This document shows positions 1 to 8,479 of a stretch of 36,106 nucleotides of DNA, piece after piece (position 1 is the stretch's first letter; the number at the start of each line of letters is the position of its first letter). Made by a program: the position numbers and the translations under genes. The stretch is taken from assembly GCA_035291905.1 (NCBI GenBank), contig DATDRF010000108.1, positions 1 to 36,106 on the forward strand. Direction: 5' to 3'. This DNA comes from JACPLA01 sp035291905. GTDB lineage: Bacteria > Bacteroidota > Ignavibacteria > UBA10030. The notes under the pieces were generated by a model. That model saw only the letters and a list, made by a program, of their open reading frames with translations. It did not search any database and was not told the DNA's origin.

Positions 1-735
1 GAACTCTTCGACTTCGCCTCAATGAAACCTTTCCTGAAGGATTCGCTGGCATTTGCCAATCCCACCCGCAGTTGGATGATTCTTGCGGAAGAAGTGGATA
101 AGCATGAGGTCCGTCGCGTCTACAAAGAGGTCACGGGAAATGACCTGCCGGGAGATGACGAACGATACGATCGCGACCTGAAGAAGAAGCTTGAGGCAAC
201 AAAAGGAAAGGAATTCTTTGATCAGGATAAACGTGTATCGGCATCCAAGGGGCTCCTTTCTGTTCTGAAACATGCAGTCGAGTCGCCTCACTTGAGGGAA
301 GAGTTGCAACAATTGAAACAAGGGGCGGGCGTCGATATTTCCGATTCCTGGCAGATAAACCGCCTCAAGCGATCTTCCCATGACTATTTTCATCTTGTCA
401 AAAAGGTCATCGTCGATCCGGCCGTGAAACAAATGAGCTTCACGCTGGAATCGGAACAGTTTACCGACCAACAGGTTCAGGACCCGGCGTCACTCTATCG
501 GCTCAAACAGAATCTCTACGATTTTCTTCAGGCTCTCGATCAGCAGGACTGGGTTCAGCCGTATCTGAATCATGTGGCTGCCATCTCCTGCCTCTGTTCT
601 CACTTTGAGGATCAGGCGTTCGTGGGTGTTCAGGTTCATTCCGTCTGTCGCGTCGAGATCTCCCGCGCCGATCTCAAAGCATACGAGAATCGGTTCTACG
701 ATGTGGGGCAGATGAAGACCGAGGTGTTGGCTTGA
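1..735 (+). CDS. 3' part of an unrecognised protein gene (5' end outside window)
   Basis: The frame is open from base 1 and ends at TGA 733-735, giving 244 visible residues. The first ATG is at 22, but the seven codons before it are also open and no Shine-Dalgarno precedes that ATG, so the gene probably begins upstream of the window. The product is hydrophilic, rich in Lys, Asp, Glu and Gln, mostly helical in character, with no signal peptide or membrane segment, so it looks cytoplasmic. I recognise no family or catalytic motif. A repeat block follows directly, so it is probably not cotranscribed with the next gene. Confidence 0.6.
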   Translation, partial: ELFDFASMKPFLKDSLAFANPTRSWMILAEEVDKHEVRRVYKEVTGNDLPGDDERYDRDLKKKLEATKGKEFFDQDKRVSASKGLLSVLKHAVESPHLREELQQLKQGAGVDISDSWQINRLKRSSHDYFHLVKKVIVDPAVKQMSFTLESEQFTDQQVQDPASLYRLKQNLYDFLQALDQQDWVQPYLNHVAAISCLCSHFEDQAFVGVQVHSVCRVEISRADLKAYENRFYDVGQMKTEVLA

Positions 736-753
736 AGGAGTTCCTTGTTCAAT

Positions 754-811
754 GTTCAAAGTTCAAGGTTGATGGCCACCCACGTTGAACCTTGAACCTG
801 AAACTTTGAAC
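754..811. repeat. Intergenic inverted repeat, GTTCAA type
   Basis: The left arm 754-770 (GTTCAAA then GTTCAAGGTT) is mirrored by AACCTTGAAC at 788-797 and AACTTTGAAC at 802-811, giving an imperfect hairpin between the first two genes. It looks like one member of a dispersed intergenic repeat family and might also act as a weak terminator. No T-tract follows. Confidence 0.6.
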
Positions 812-890
812 CATATTCGTCATTCCTCTTGTTGCGCCTCACCTCCGCATTCCCTATTTTTCTCCTGCTCATCAAGGAGGAACCTCAGTT

Positions 891-2354
891 ATGGCAGTTT
901 GGCGTTTCCTGATTTCCGTTCTTGTCTTTCCCCTCATTCTCCTTTCTCAAGAAATTCCGGTTTCGCCTGCAATTGAAAAAGCAGCTAAGTTGGAGGAAGC
1001 CGGGAGTTTCATCGAAGCAACAACAGTCCTTGGGACGGCCCTCGCTCTTCAGATCTCCTCTCCTTATCCTGAAATCCGTAAGCAGCTGGAGTTCGAGCTC
1101 GACAGGCTCGACCGGATTCGGATGGACTACTCCCTCTCAAAAGAGAGGCTCTTTGAGCGCCTTCAGTCGGAGGTAAAGAGCATAACAGAAACCGAATATG
1201 AGCAATGGATCGCCGAGGGGCGGCTCGATTTCAGGCTGATTGATAGCGTTCAGTACTTCGTCGGCCCGAGCATCAGCAACCTCTTTTTTCGCTATCCCGA
1301 GCTTGAATCCCGCAGACTCACCCCGCGGGATATTTCGCAATTCGAACAATCGACATTGAATGCCGTCAGGACCATCAAGCAGGCAGCCACGGAGCGGCGT
1401 GCGCCGTTTGTCCTCCCGAAGATATTCCGCAACACGATGACCATAACGCTCGGAGCGGATGCGATCGCGGCCGGAGAGACAGTCCGCGCCTGGTTTCCCA
1501 TTCCGAGAGCGTTTCCCCATCAGATAAGCTTCAGGCTGCTGACCACCTCGAGGCCCGTCGTGAGCGTCGATGAACACGAATCGCCCATACGAAGCGTCGT
1601 GCTTGAACAGAAAACGGAGAAAACAAAACCGACGGAGTTCCGGATTGAATACGAGTACACCACATTCGGCATCTGGTTCGACCTTCAACCCGCAGCCGTG
1701 CAGCTCTACGATATGACGAGTGCGTTTTACAAATCTTATACAAGCGAAGGCCCGCATGTTGTCTTTACAGACAAGATCAAAAGGCTTTCTCAGGAACTGG
1801 CTGGAAACGATACAAACGCGCTGGTGAAGGCGAAGAAGTTCTATGAGTGGATCTCGGAGAATATCAAGTACAGCTACGCACTGGAATACTCGACGATCAG
1901 GAATATCAGCGACTATTGCCTCACAAAGAGATACGGCGATTGCGGACAGGCGGCTCTTCTCTTTGTTACGCTCTGCCGCGGGAACGGCATTCCGGCCCGG
2001 TGGCAATCAGGCTGGCTGACCATCCCCGGAGGGAAGACGATTCACGATTGGGCCGAGATCTATGTTCTGCCGTACGGCTGGGTGCCGGTCGATCCCTACA
2101 TGGGAATATTCGCAATGCAATACTTCAAGGGGCCTGAAGATCAGCGAAAAGAGATCCGTGACTTCTATTTCGGCGGCCTTGATCAGTACCGGATGGCAGC
2201 GAACAGCGATCACAACCAGGAACTCAACCCGCCCAAGAGCTCCATGCGGTCGGACAACGTAGACTTCCAGCGGGGGGAGCTCGAATACGGGGGGATCAAT
2301 ATCTATTTCGACAAGTACCGCTACAGCCTCGCCGTCGAAGAAGTCGTGCGCTAG
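891..2354 (+). CDS. Secreted transglutaminase-like (papain-fold) protein
   Basis: A 487-residue exported protein. Residues 1-26 form a hydrophobic signal peptide. A helical region follows, then a beta-rich domain at about 180-280, then a transglutaminase-like core. The catalytic triad is visible as Cys351 (YGDCGQAALLF), His385 (HDWAEIYV) and Asp401 (PVDPYMG), with the usual spacing of this superfamily. It should therefore be an active thiol enzyme, either a protease/peptidase or a crosslinking enzyme; the substrate cannot be read from sequence. The start is set by AGGAGG at 875-880, ten bases before ATG 891. It is flanked by repeats on both sides and appears monocistronic. Confidence 0.85.
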   Translation: MAVWRFLISVLVFPLILLSQEIPVSPAIEKAAKLEEAGSFIEATTVLGTALALQISSPYPEIRKQLEFELDRLDRIRMDYSLSKERLFERLQSEVKSITETEYEQWIAEGRLDFRLIDSVQYFVGPSISNLFFRYPELESRRLTPRDISQFEQSTLNAVRTIKQAATERRAPFVLPKIFRNTMTITLGADAIAAGETVRAWFPIPRAFPHQISFRLLTTSRPVVSVDEHESPIRSVVLEQKTEKTKPTEFRIEYEYTTFGIWFDLQPAAVQLYDMTSAFYKSYTSEGPHVVFTDKIKRLSQELAGNDTNALVKAKKFYEWISENIKYSYALEYSTIRNISDYCLTKRYGDCGQAALLFVTLCRGNGIPARWQSGWLTIPGGKTIHDWAEIYVLPYGWVPVDPYMGIFAMQYFKGPEDQRKEIRDFYFGGLDQYRMAANSDHNQELNPPKSSMRSDNVDFQRGELEYGGINIYFDKYRYSLAVEEVVR

Positions 2355-2460
2355 ATTCCGGATTCCCCGGAAACCAGATTCCCCGGAATCTGCCACGCAA
2401 GCGCTTCGCTCAGATTCTGGGAATCTCATTCTTCGCGCAAATTCCGGGAATCTCATTCTT
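2355..2460. repeat. Intergenic repeat cluster, GATTCC/GGAATC type
   Basis: This gap holds a perfect 8-bp inverted repeat with a 2-bp centre (CAGATTCC/GGAATCTG, 2375-2392) and a 15-bp direct repeat ending in TCATTCTT at 2419-2433 and 2446-2460. It fills almost all the space between the transglutaminase gene and the helicase gene. The second direct repeat ends seven bases before the addA-like ATG, so the repeat forms that gene's immediate leader and no Shine-Dalgarno is visible. Confidence 0.65.
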
Positions 2461-2467
2461 TTTATTC

Positions 2468-5400
2468 ATGCCGACACTCCTTCCCAAAGATACTGAACTC
2501 AAATTTCCTCTCGTGACGGTGGTTGATGCCTCTGCGGGCTCGGGGAAGACCACTACGCTGACGCACCGGCTGGCACAGCTTCTTCTCTCGAAACACATTC
2601 CGCATAACGGCCTCGGCAATATCCTCGCCATCACCTTTACCAACAATGCCGCGGTGGAAATGAAGCGGCGGGTCCTTGGATTGCTCAAGGAAGCAGCCCT
2701 GGGCCTCCCTGATGCCCTCGAAGATCTCCGCCCGCTCCTCTCCATGAATGACCGAGAGATTCAAGCCCGCGCGAACGAAATACTGGAGCAGGTGCTCGAC
2801 CGCTATTCGGAATTCCAGGTGCAGACGATCGACAGCTTCCTTGCAAAAGTGTTCAAAGCCTCCGCCCTTGAGTTTGGGTTTTCGCCCGGGTTCGATATCG
2901 TGATCGACAGCAGGCCGTTGCTCGACGAGGCGTTTGATGCATTTGCTGGGAAGATCGAGCAGGGGTCCCATGAGGCGAAACTCCTGGAATATCTGGCATT
3001 CCGCGTCTTCCTGTTTCGCTCGGGCGATGCAAAATTTTATTGGAATCCGTACAAGGAACTCTCGAAACAGGTGAAGAACCTGTACGCCAAAATTGTCTCA
3101 ACGGCGCGTCCGCTGGTGCAGGAAGATCGCTCGATCGAATACCTGGAGAAAGGAAAAAAACTCTGCGGCCTGGTAGAAGAGGTCGGAATGATGATCGACC
3201 GGTCAAAGGTCGTGCCGTCGGCCCACTTTGTCAAATACAGGATCGAAGCGCAGGCGGAAAAGATCGACCGCCTCATTGACCTCCAGTTCCCCGATTCAGT
3301 TGCGACGAAGAGCAAATCGCCGCAGATCGAGTTTGCGAAATTCACAAAAGCCGTGGAACCGCTTCGTGCGCAGATCGAGTCACTGCGGCAAGACCTCATC
3401 GTTCTCCACGCCCAGACGTATTTTCAGCCCTACATCGAGACGCACAGGATACTCACCGACACTGTCGAACGGATCAAACGGCGTGAAGGCCGGGTTGACC
3501 TCGGCGACATTACGCTCAAGCTCGCAAACTTCGTGCGGGAAGGAGCGGTACCGGACCTCTATATCTCTCTGGGAGAAAAGATCCATCATTACCTGATCGA
3601 CGAATTTCAGGATACGTCGCCGATCCAATGGCAAACCCTGGCACCGCTGATCGAGAATTCGCTCTCCTCATCCGGCAGCCTGTTTGTTGTGGGGGACATG
3701 AAACAATCTATTTACGGATTCCGCGGCGCCGATTGGCGGATCATGAGAGACCTGATCGACGGAAAATACTTCCCTTCAGCGCCGAAGGAGCTGCTTACGC
3801 TCGAGACGAACTATCGGAGCGGACAAAAGATCCTCGATTTCACAAAAGAGGTCTTCCATGGTATTGTCCCCCTGCAGGTGATGTCGGGCGCGGCTCAGGC
3901 AAGCGGCCTTGCGACGTTCAAACAGAAGCCGAGACCTGCCGCAAAGGGAAAGGGGGTCGTTGAAACCTTCATCTTCGAGGGAAGAACCGAGGAGCGGCCC
4001 GAAAGGGATCTGATTCTCAGGATCGTGAAGGACTGCCTTATCCGCGGATTCAGACTTCGCGATCTCGCCATCCTCACTCCCGAGAACGAGGACGTCGTCA
4101 AGGTCAGCGGATGGCTTAACGAGCAGGGATATGAATTTGTTCCGTTTAGCACGCTGGATATCCGCACCCGCAAGGCGATCGGCGAACTGCTCGGTCTTCT
4201 GAAGTTTCTCGATTCCCCGATCGACAACCTCGCGTTCGGATCGTTTCTGCTGGGCGCGATATTTCGTTCGAGATTGCAGCATGATCATGAAACAATCACC
4301 GCTGCCGACCTGAGCCAATTCATCTTCGAGCACAAGCATTCGGGGGAGCGAAGGCCCCTCTATGTCGCGTTCAAGGAACGGTACGCCCCGTTCTGGGACC
4401 GCTATTTCGAATCACTCTTTACCAACTCCGGTTTCTTGCCCCTCTACGACCTGACGACCCAGATCTACAAGCGGTTCGGGGTGTTCGACATCCTGCCTCA
4501 GGAAGAGGCGGCTCTCGTGAAGCTTTTGGAGGTGATCAAAGACTTTGAGGAACGGGGGATGAACAGCCTGCGCGAGTTCATCGGATTCGCACAGGAGCTT
4601 TCCGAAGACTCCGACTGGAACATCGAAGTCCCGCCTGACGTGGACGCGGTTCGGGTGATGACGGTGCATAAGGCGAAGGGCTTGGATTTCCGCGTGGTGA
4701 TCGTTCTTCTTTATGATGTTGCCCTCCGCTCTGACCGTGTTTATATGGAAGAGACGAAAGAAGGGGTGCGGCTCGTCCGCTTGTTGAAGAAATACGGCGA
4801 AGCAGACCCCTACCTTTCAAAGCTCGTCGTGGATCGTGAACTGAAGAACAGGGTGGACCAGCTCAACAAGCTCTATGTCTCGTTGACCCGTGCGAAAGAG
4901 GAAATGTTCGTCCTCGGAGTACAGTATCCCCCGTCAAAAGAGCCATCGGCTTTTCTCCCGGGCACCGGATACGAAGAGAAGAAGAAATCAAAAGTCACGC
5001 CGGATCCCGAAAAGAAAGAGGTCAGGGCGACCCTTCTCCATCACAGTAAAGGGGCTATGGTGAAAGGTTCCGCCCGGCGAATCCACCTTGAAGAGACACG
5101 CAGAGGAGAACTCATGCACAGCCTCCTGGCGCGCATCGTTCTTGTGAAAGATGACCCTTCTTCAGAAATCAGGGAGGCCGTGAAAGAGGAGGGATCCTTG
5201 CTTGGCGATCCGGCGGCACTTGAATCGGCAGAGAAGTCGATCCGCGGCTTCCTGAAAGGCGATATCCTTGACTATTTCCGCCCCCTCAAGGGAAGGTCGG
5301 TGCTCAACGAACAGGAATTTGCACGAAGCGACGGGCAACTGTTCAGAATGGACCGTGTTGTCGCCGATGCCGATACGGTGACCGTGATCGATTACAAAAC

Positions 5401-5533
5401 GGGAGAGGAGCAGGAGGGATACGATGAACAGGTCCGTAATTACATGAAAATACTTCATGACGTGTTCGCCGGAAAGAAAGTGAAGGGGCTCCTGGCCTAT
5501 GTCGACAGGAATGTCTTTCAGGTCGTCGAATGA
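2468..5533 (+). CDS. addA: AddA-like UvrD-family helicase-nuclease
   Basis: A 1021-residue SF1A helicase with a C-terminal PD-(D/E)XK nuclease, expected to process double-strand DNA ends for recombination together with the next gene. Helicase motifs in order are Walker A ASAGSGKT (Lys27), DEFQDT (Walker B), VVGDMKQSIYGFRG, TNYRSG, VMTVHKAKGLDF and YVSLTRAKE. The nuclease shows GELMH, then Asp962 (RMDRV), then Asp975-Tyr-Lys977 (VIDYKTG) and a following Q-x3-Y helix, as in the RecB nuclease family. The helicase core and nuclease both look intact. It overlaps the next gene by four bases, which implies translational coupling. The start ATG 2468 lacks a clear ribosome site. A RecB-like name is possible, but the partner's iron-sulphur cysteines favour AddA. 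Confidence 0.9.
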   Translation: MPTLLPKDTELKFPLVTVVDASAGSGKTTTLTHRLAQLLLSKHIPHNGLGNILAITFTNNAAVEMKRRVLGLLKEAALGLPDALEDLRPLLSMNDREIQARANEILEQVLDRYSEFQVQTIDSFLAKVFKASALEFGFSPGFDIVIDSRPLLDEAFDAFAGKIEQGSHEAKLLEYLAFRVFLFRSGDAKFYWNPYKELSKQVKNLYAKIVSTARPLVQEDRSIEYLEKGKKLCGLVEEVGMMIDRSKVVPSAHFVKYRIEAQAEKIDRLIDLQFPDSVATKSKSPQIEFAKFTKAVEPLRAQIESLRQDLIVLHAQTYFQPYIETHRILTDTVERIKRREGRVDLGDITLKLANFVREGAVPDLYISLGEKIHHYLIDEFQDTSPIQWQTLAPLIENSLSSSGSLFVVGDMKQSIYGFRGADWRIMRDLIDGKYFPSAPKELLTLETNYRSGQKILDFTKEVFHGIVPLQVMSGAAQASGLATFKQKPRPAAKGKGVVETFIFEGRTEERPERDLILRIVKDCLIRGFRLRDLAILTPENEDVVKVSGWLNEQGYEFVPFSTLDIRTRKAIGELLGLLKFLDSPIDNLAFGSFLLGAIFRSRLQHDHETITAADLSQFIFEHKHSGERRPLYVAFKERYAPFWDRYFESLFTNSGFLPLYDLTTQIYKRFGVFDILPQEEAALVKLLEVIKDFEERGMNSLREFIGFAQELSEDSDWNIEVPPDVDAVRVMTVHKAKGLDFRVVIVLLYDVALRSDRVYMEETKEGVRLVRLLKKYGEADPYLSKLVVDRELKNRVDQLNKLYVSLTRAKEEMFVLGVQYPPSKEPSAFLPGTGYEEKKKSKVTPDPEKKEVRATLLHHSKGAMVKGSARRIHLEETRRGELMHSLLARIVLVKDDPSSEIREAVKEEGSLLGDPAALESAEKSIRGFLKGDILDYFRPLKGRSVLNEQEFARSDGQLFRMDRVVADADTVTVIDYKTGEEQEGYDEQVRNYMKILHDVFAGKKVKGLLAYVDRNVFQVVE

Positions 5534-8391
5534 GTATCACGCGGATCATATCGGCCCAACAGCACATTCTCGATGAAGTCCGGAGCCTTCTCGCCGGCGT
5601 GGACTACACGCGCGCCATAGTGGTGTTCCCCGGGAAACGGCCTTCGCATTTCCTCAGGAAGGCGCTGGCGCTGGAAAAAAACGCCGGGTTCATTCCGCCT
5701 AAGACATTCTCTTACGACGAGTTTATTCAGTATCTCTCCTCTGAGCATCTCGGTCTGAAAACCCCCGACCTCGACCCGCTCGATGCGACGTCGATTCTCT
5801 ATGAGATTCACGTCTCCATTTCCGAGCGGCTGGGCGGAGGCCACTTTGATTCGTATGACCAGTTTCTCCCCCTCGGATTCCGGCTGTTCGATGAGATGGA
5901 GGAGCTCGTACTTGCGGAGGCGACGTCAAAAAGAATCCAGGAAGAGGTGGGAAGCCTCACGTTTGGAAACAGGCACCTCCTCTCGTCGTACTTCGCAAAG
6001 TTCTATTCAAGGCTCGAAAAAGAAGCCCGCCTTACCCGCTCGATTCGGCTCCGAACGGTGGCCGAGAAAATACGAGAGATCGATTTTTCCGGTTACGACC
6101 GGATCGTTCTGGCCGGATTCTACGCGCTTACGCCGACCGACAGGCGAATATTCAAGTCTCTCAGCATGCTTGACCAGGGAGCGCTGATATATCAGCAGGG
6201 CCCGGGTATTGCACCTCATCTGGAGGCTCTCGGACTCGATCGGGGCAGCGGTAAATCTCAAATGGACCTGTTCGGTTCCGGATCGGCGGAACCTCAGCGC
6301 TCATCCGGGGAGCCCGAGATTCACCTCGTCAAAGCTTCGGATACGCACGGGCAGGTCTTTGCCTTGAGCGCCGAGATTCAGGCTCTCCTTGCGCGAAAGG
6401 AGAACCTCGACGAGCGCACGGTTATCGTTCTCCCTTCGTCTGACGCACTGTTCCCGGTCCTGCATCAGCCGCTTGCGCTGCTTCCGGATGATTCATACAA
6501 CATTTCGCTCGGGTTTCCCCTTTCACGCACACCCTTGTATGGACTTCTGCGAAACCTTCTGGACCTTGTCTCCACTGAGCAGGACGGAACAGTTCAGGCA
6601 GCTGCGTACATCCGTTTTGTTCTTCATCCCTACGTCAAGAATATCCGATTTGAGAAACGCACGGATGTCACGCGCATCCTCTTTCACGCGATCGAGGAAT
6701 TCCTTGCCCGCAATCCGGCGACTTCGTTGGGTCTGGAAGCTCTGGAGTCGGAAAACAAGCTCTTCGAACGCGTCGCAAGGGGGCTTTCCGATGAGACAGG
6801 CGACGTCTCTCCCGTCAAGCTCAAGGAGCATCTGAAAGCCATTCACAGGAAAGCAATCAGGCCTTTCCTCGAACCGGGCACATTGGGGGAATTCGCGTCG
6901 AAGATCTCCGATCTCGTTGTCTTGATCAACAACGAAAGCACCGCCTCTTTCCACCCGCTCTTCTCACGGTATGCCGAGAAGGTCATTGCCGTGTTCGACG
7001 GAATCATGCGGTCGGATGCTTCGTCGAGGAGATTCCACGACAAAACAAGCTACGCAGGATTCCTTCGAAGCTACATTGGCCCGCAAACGGTCCCATTCCC
7101 CGGGACGCCCCTGAGGGGCATTCAGGTTCTGGGGCTGCTCGAGACCCGCGGACTTTCGTTTGACCGCGTGTTCGTCCTCGATGCAAGCGATGATATTCTT
7201 CCCGGTGCGCGCGGAACGGAAATGCTCGTGCCCCAGGGAATGAGAGAAAAACTGGGCCTGGAGACGTACAAGGACCGTGAGCGGCTGACAGAGTATTACT
7301 TCTCCAATCTCCTCAGCGGTGCGAAAGAGGTTCATCTCTTCTATTCGGAAAACAACAAACAGGAGAAAAGCCGCTTCATTGAAAAACTTCTCTGGAAGCG
7401 GCAACGGGAAAAGAAGAACTCATCGGAAGATTCGGCTGCAATTGCGCGGTACAGTATCCATCTCGGAAATGCCGACCCTTCGCCGATCGAAAAGACAAAG
7501 AGTATTGCGAAACAACTGAAAGAGTTTGAATTCAACGCAACCGCACTTGACGAATATCTGAAGTGCCAGCTCAGGTTCTATTATCATCAGGTATTGGGAC
7601 TGAGAGAGAAGGAAGAGGTGGGAGACGAGATCGAACAACTGGATGTAGGGAAGGTCGTTCACCAGATCCTAAAATCGTTCTTTGAACCCCTCAAAGAAAA
7701 ACCACTCGCCGCAGCCGACCTTTCAAAAGCGAAATTGAGTGAAGTTGTTAGAGAGACCATTGAACAGGCATTCGGCCGCACCATGAAGGGTTCTGTATTT
7801 CTGTTGACGCAGCAGACTACCTCGAAACTGGTGGAATTCCTTGAGGATTATCAAAAGAAGATTCTCGAGACGCAGAAGGTTAAGATCCTCGGGTTGGAGA
7901 GGGAGGTTTCAATGTTGAAGGACGTCCACCATTTCACGGGCCGTATCGATCGCATCGAACGGCGGGGAGACAAGACGCACATTCTGGACTACAAGATCCG
8001 CCAGGATGACACGCCGTACAAAGTGATGTGGAAGAAATTCAGGCCCGCTGAGCGATCGACATGGACGAACGCCATCGGGTCGCTGCAATTGCCGATGTAC
8101 AGCCTCCTCTATTCAGAACAAAGCGGCGAGCCGATCACCGACATCGTCCCCGCGTACCTTTTCCTGGGAAGAAACTATATCGACCCGACAATAGAAACCG
8201 GGCTTTCAAAAGATGGAATCGTAACGGATGAGATGCACAAGAATCTTCACCGCGTGATTCTTGAACTCGCCAAGGAGATCAAAGATCCTGCGGTCCCCTT
8301 TTCCCCGACGCAGGATTTGAAGACCGAATGCCCGGGATGCCCTTACCAGACGATGTGCGGGACGCAGTGGGCGCGCGAAGGGCGATGGTAG
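5530..8391 (+). CDS. addB: AddB-like PD-(D/E)XK nuclease with Fe-S cysteines
   Basis: A 953-residue partner of the preceding helicase, starting at the ATGA overlap. The N-terminal half resembles an inactivated helicase: I see no Walker A motif, only VVFPGKRPSHFL where one would be expected. The C-terminal third is a nuclease of the PDDEXK_1 type, with GKVVHQIL, then FTGRIDRIERR, then Asp820-Tyr-Lys822 (ILDYK). Four cysteines, Cys679, Cys934, Cys937 and Cys943, frame the nuclease; the C-x2-C-x5-C spacing is that of the AddB 4Fe-4S cluster. This makes an AddAB-type complex more likely than RecBCD, and no recC/recD is visible. The function as an end-resection subunit follows from family knowledge. 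Confidence 0.88.
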   Translation: MSITRIISAQQHILDEVRSLLAGVDYTRAIVVFPGKRPSHFLRKALALEKNAGFIPPKTFSYDEFIQYLSSEHLGLKTPDLDPLDATSILYEIHVSISERLGGGHFDSYDQFLPLGFRLFDEMEELVLAEATSKRIQEEVGSLTFGNRHLLSSYFAKFYSRLEKEARLTRSIRLRTVAEKIREIDFSGYDRIVLAGFYALTPTDRRIFKSLSMLDQGALIYQQGPGIAPHLEALGLDRGSGKSQMDLFGSGSAEPQRSSGEPEIHLVKASDTHGQVFALSAEIQALLARKENLDERTVIVLPSSDALFPVLHQPLALLPDDSYNISLGFPLSRTPLYGLLRNLLDLVSTEQDGTVQAAAYIRFVLHPYVKNIRFEKRTDVTRILFHAIEEFLARNPATSLGLEALESENKLFERVARGLSDETGDVSPVKLKEHLKAIHRKAIRPFLEPGTLGEFASKISDLVVLINNESTASFHPLFSRYAEKVIAVFDGIMRSDASSRRFHDKTSYAGFLRSYIGPQTVPFPGTPLRGIQVLGLLETRGLSFDRVFVLDASDDILPGARGTEMLVPQGMREKLGLETYKDRERLTEYYFSNLLSGAKEVHLFYSENNKQEKSRFIEKLLWKRQREKKNSSEDSAAIARYSIHLGNADPSPIEKTKSIAKQLKEFEFNATALDEYLKCQLRFYYHQVLGLREKEEVGDEIEQLDVGKVVHQILKSFFEPLKEKPLAAADLSKAKLSEVVRETIEQAFGRTMKGSVFLLTQQTTSKLVEFLEDYQKKILETQKVKILGLEREVSMLKDVHHFTGRIDRIERRGDKTHILDYKIRQDDTPYKVMWKKFRPAERSTWTNAIGSLQLPMYSLLYSEQSGEPITDIVPAYLFLGRNYIDPTIETGLSKDGIVTDEMHKNLHRVILELAKEIKDPAVPFSPTQDLKTECPGCPYQTMCGTQWAREGRW

Positions 8392-8397
8392 ATCCAT

Positions 8398-8479
8398 TCA
8401 TTGCGGGTTTTGTAGGTCGGAATGTTATTCCGACTGGAGGGACTTCAAGCCCGAATATCATTCCGGCCAACAGGCTCAT
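8398..8479. repeat. Convergent intergenic gap with GTCGGAAT hairpin repeat
   Basis: This gap separates the converging addB-like and gamma-glutamyltransferase genes. It contains a perfect hairpin, GTCGGAAT/ATTCCGAC with a GTT loop, at 8416-8434, preceded by TTGTAG. The same unit, in the opposite orientation, recurs twice near 23.25-23.36 kb. The hairpin could terminate both transcripts, though it has no U-run. Confidence 0.6.

Noticed and set aside
785..976. Short plus-strand open frame before the transglutaminase gene
   Set aside because: It runs through repeat sequence and into the transglutaminase gene in another frame, with no ribosome site or recognisable product.
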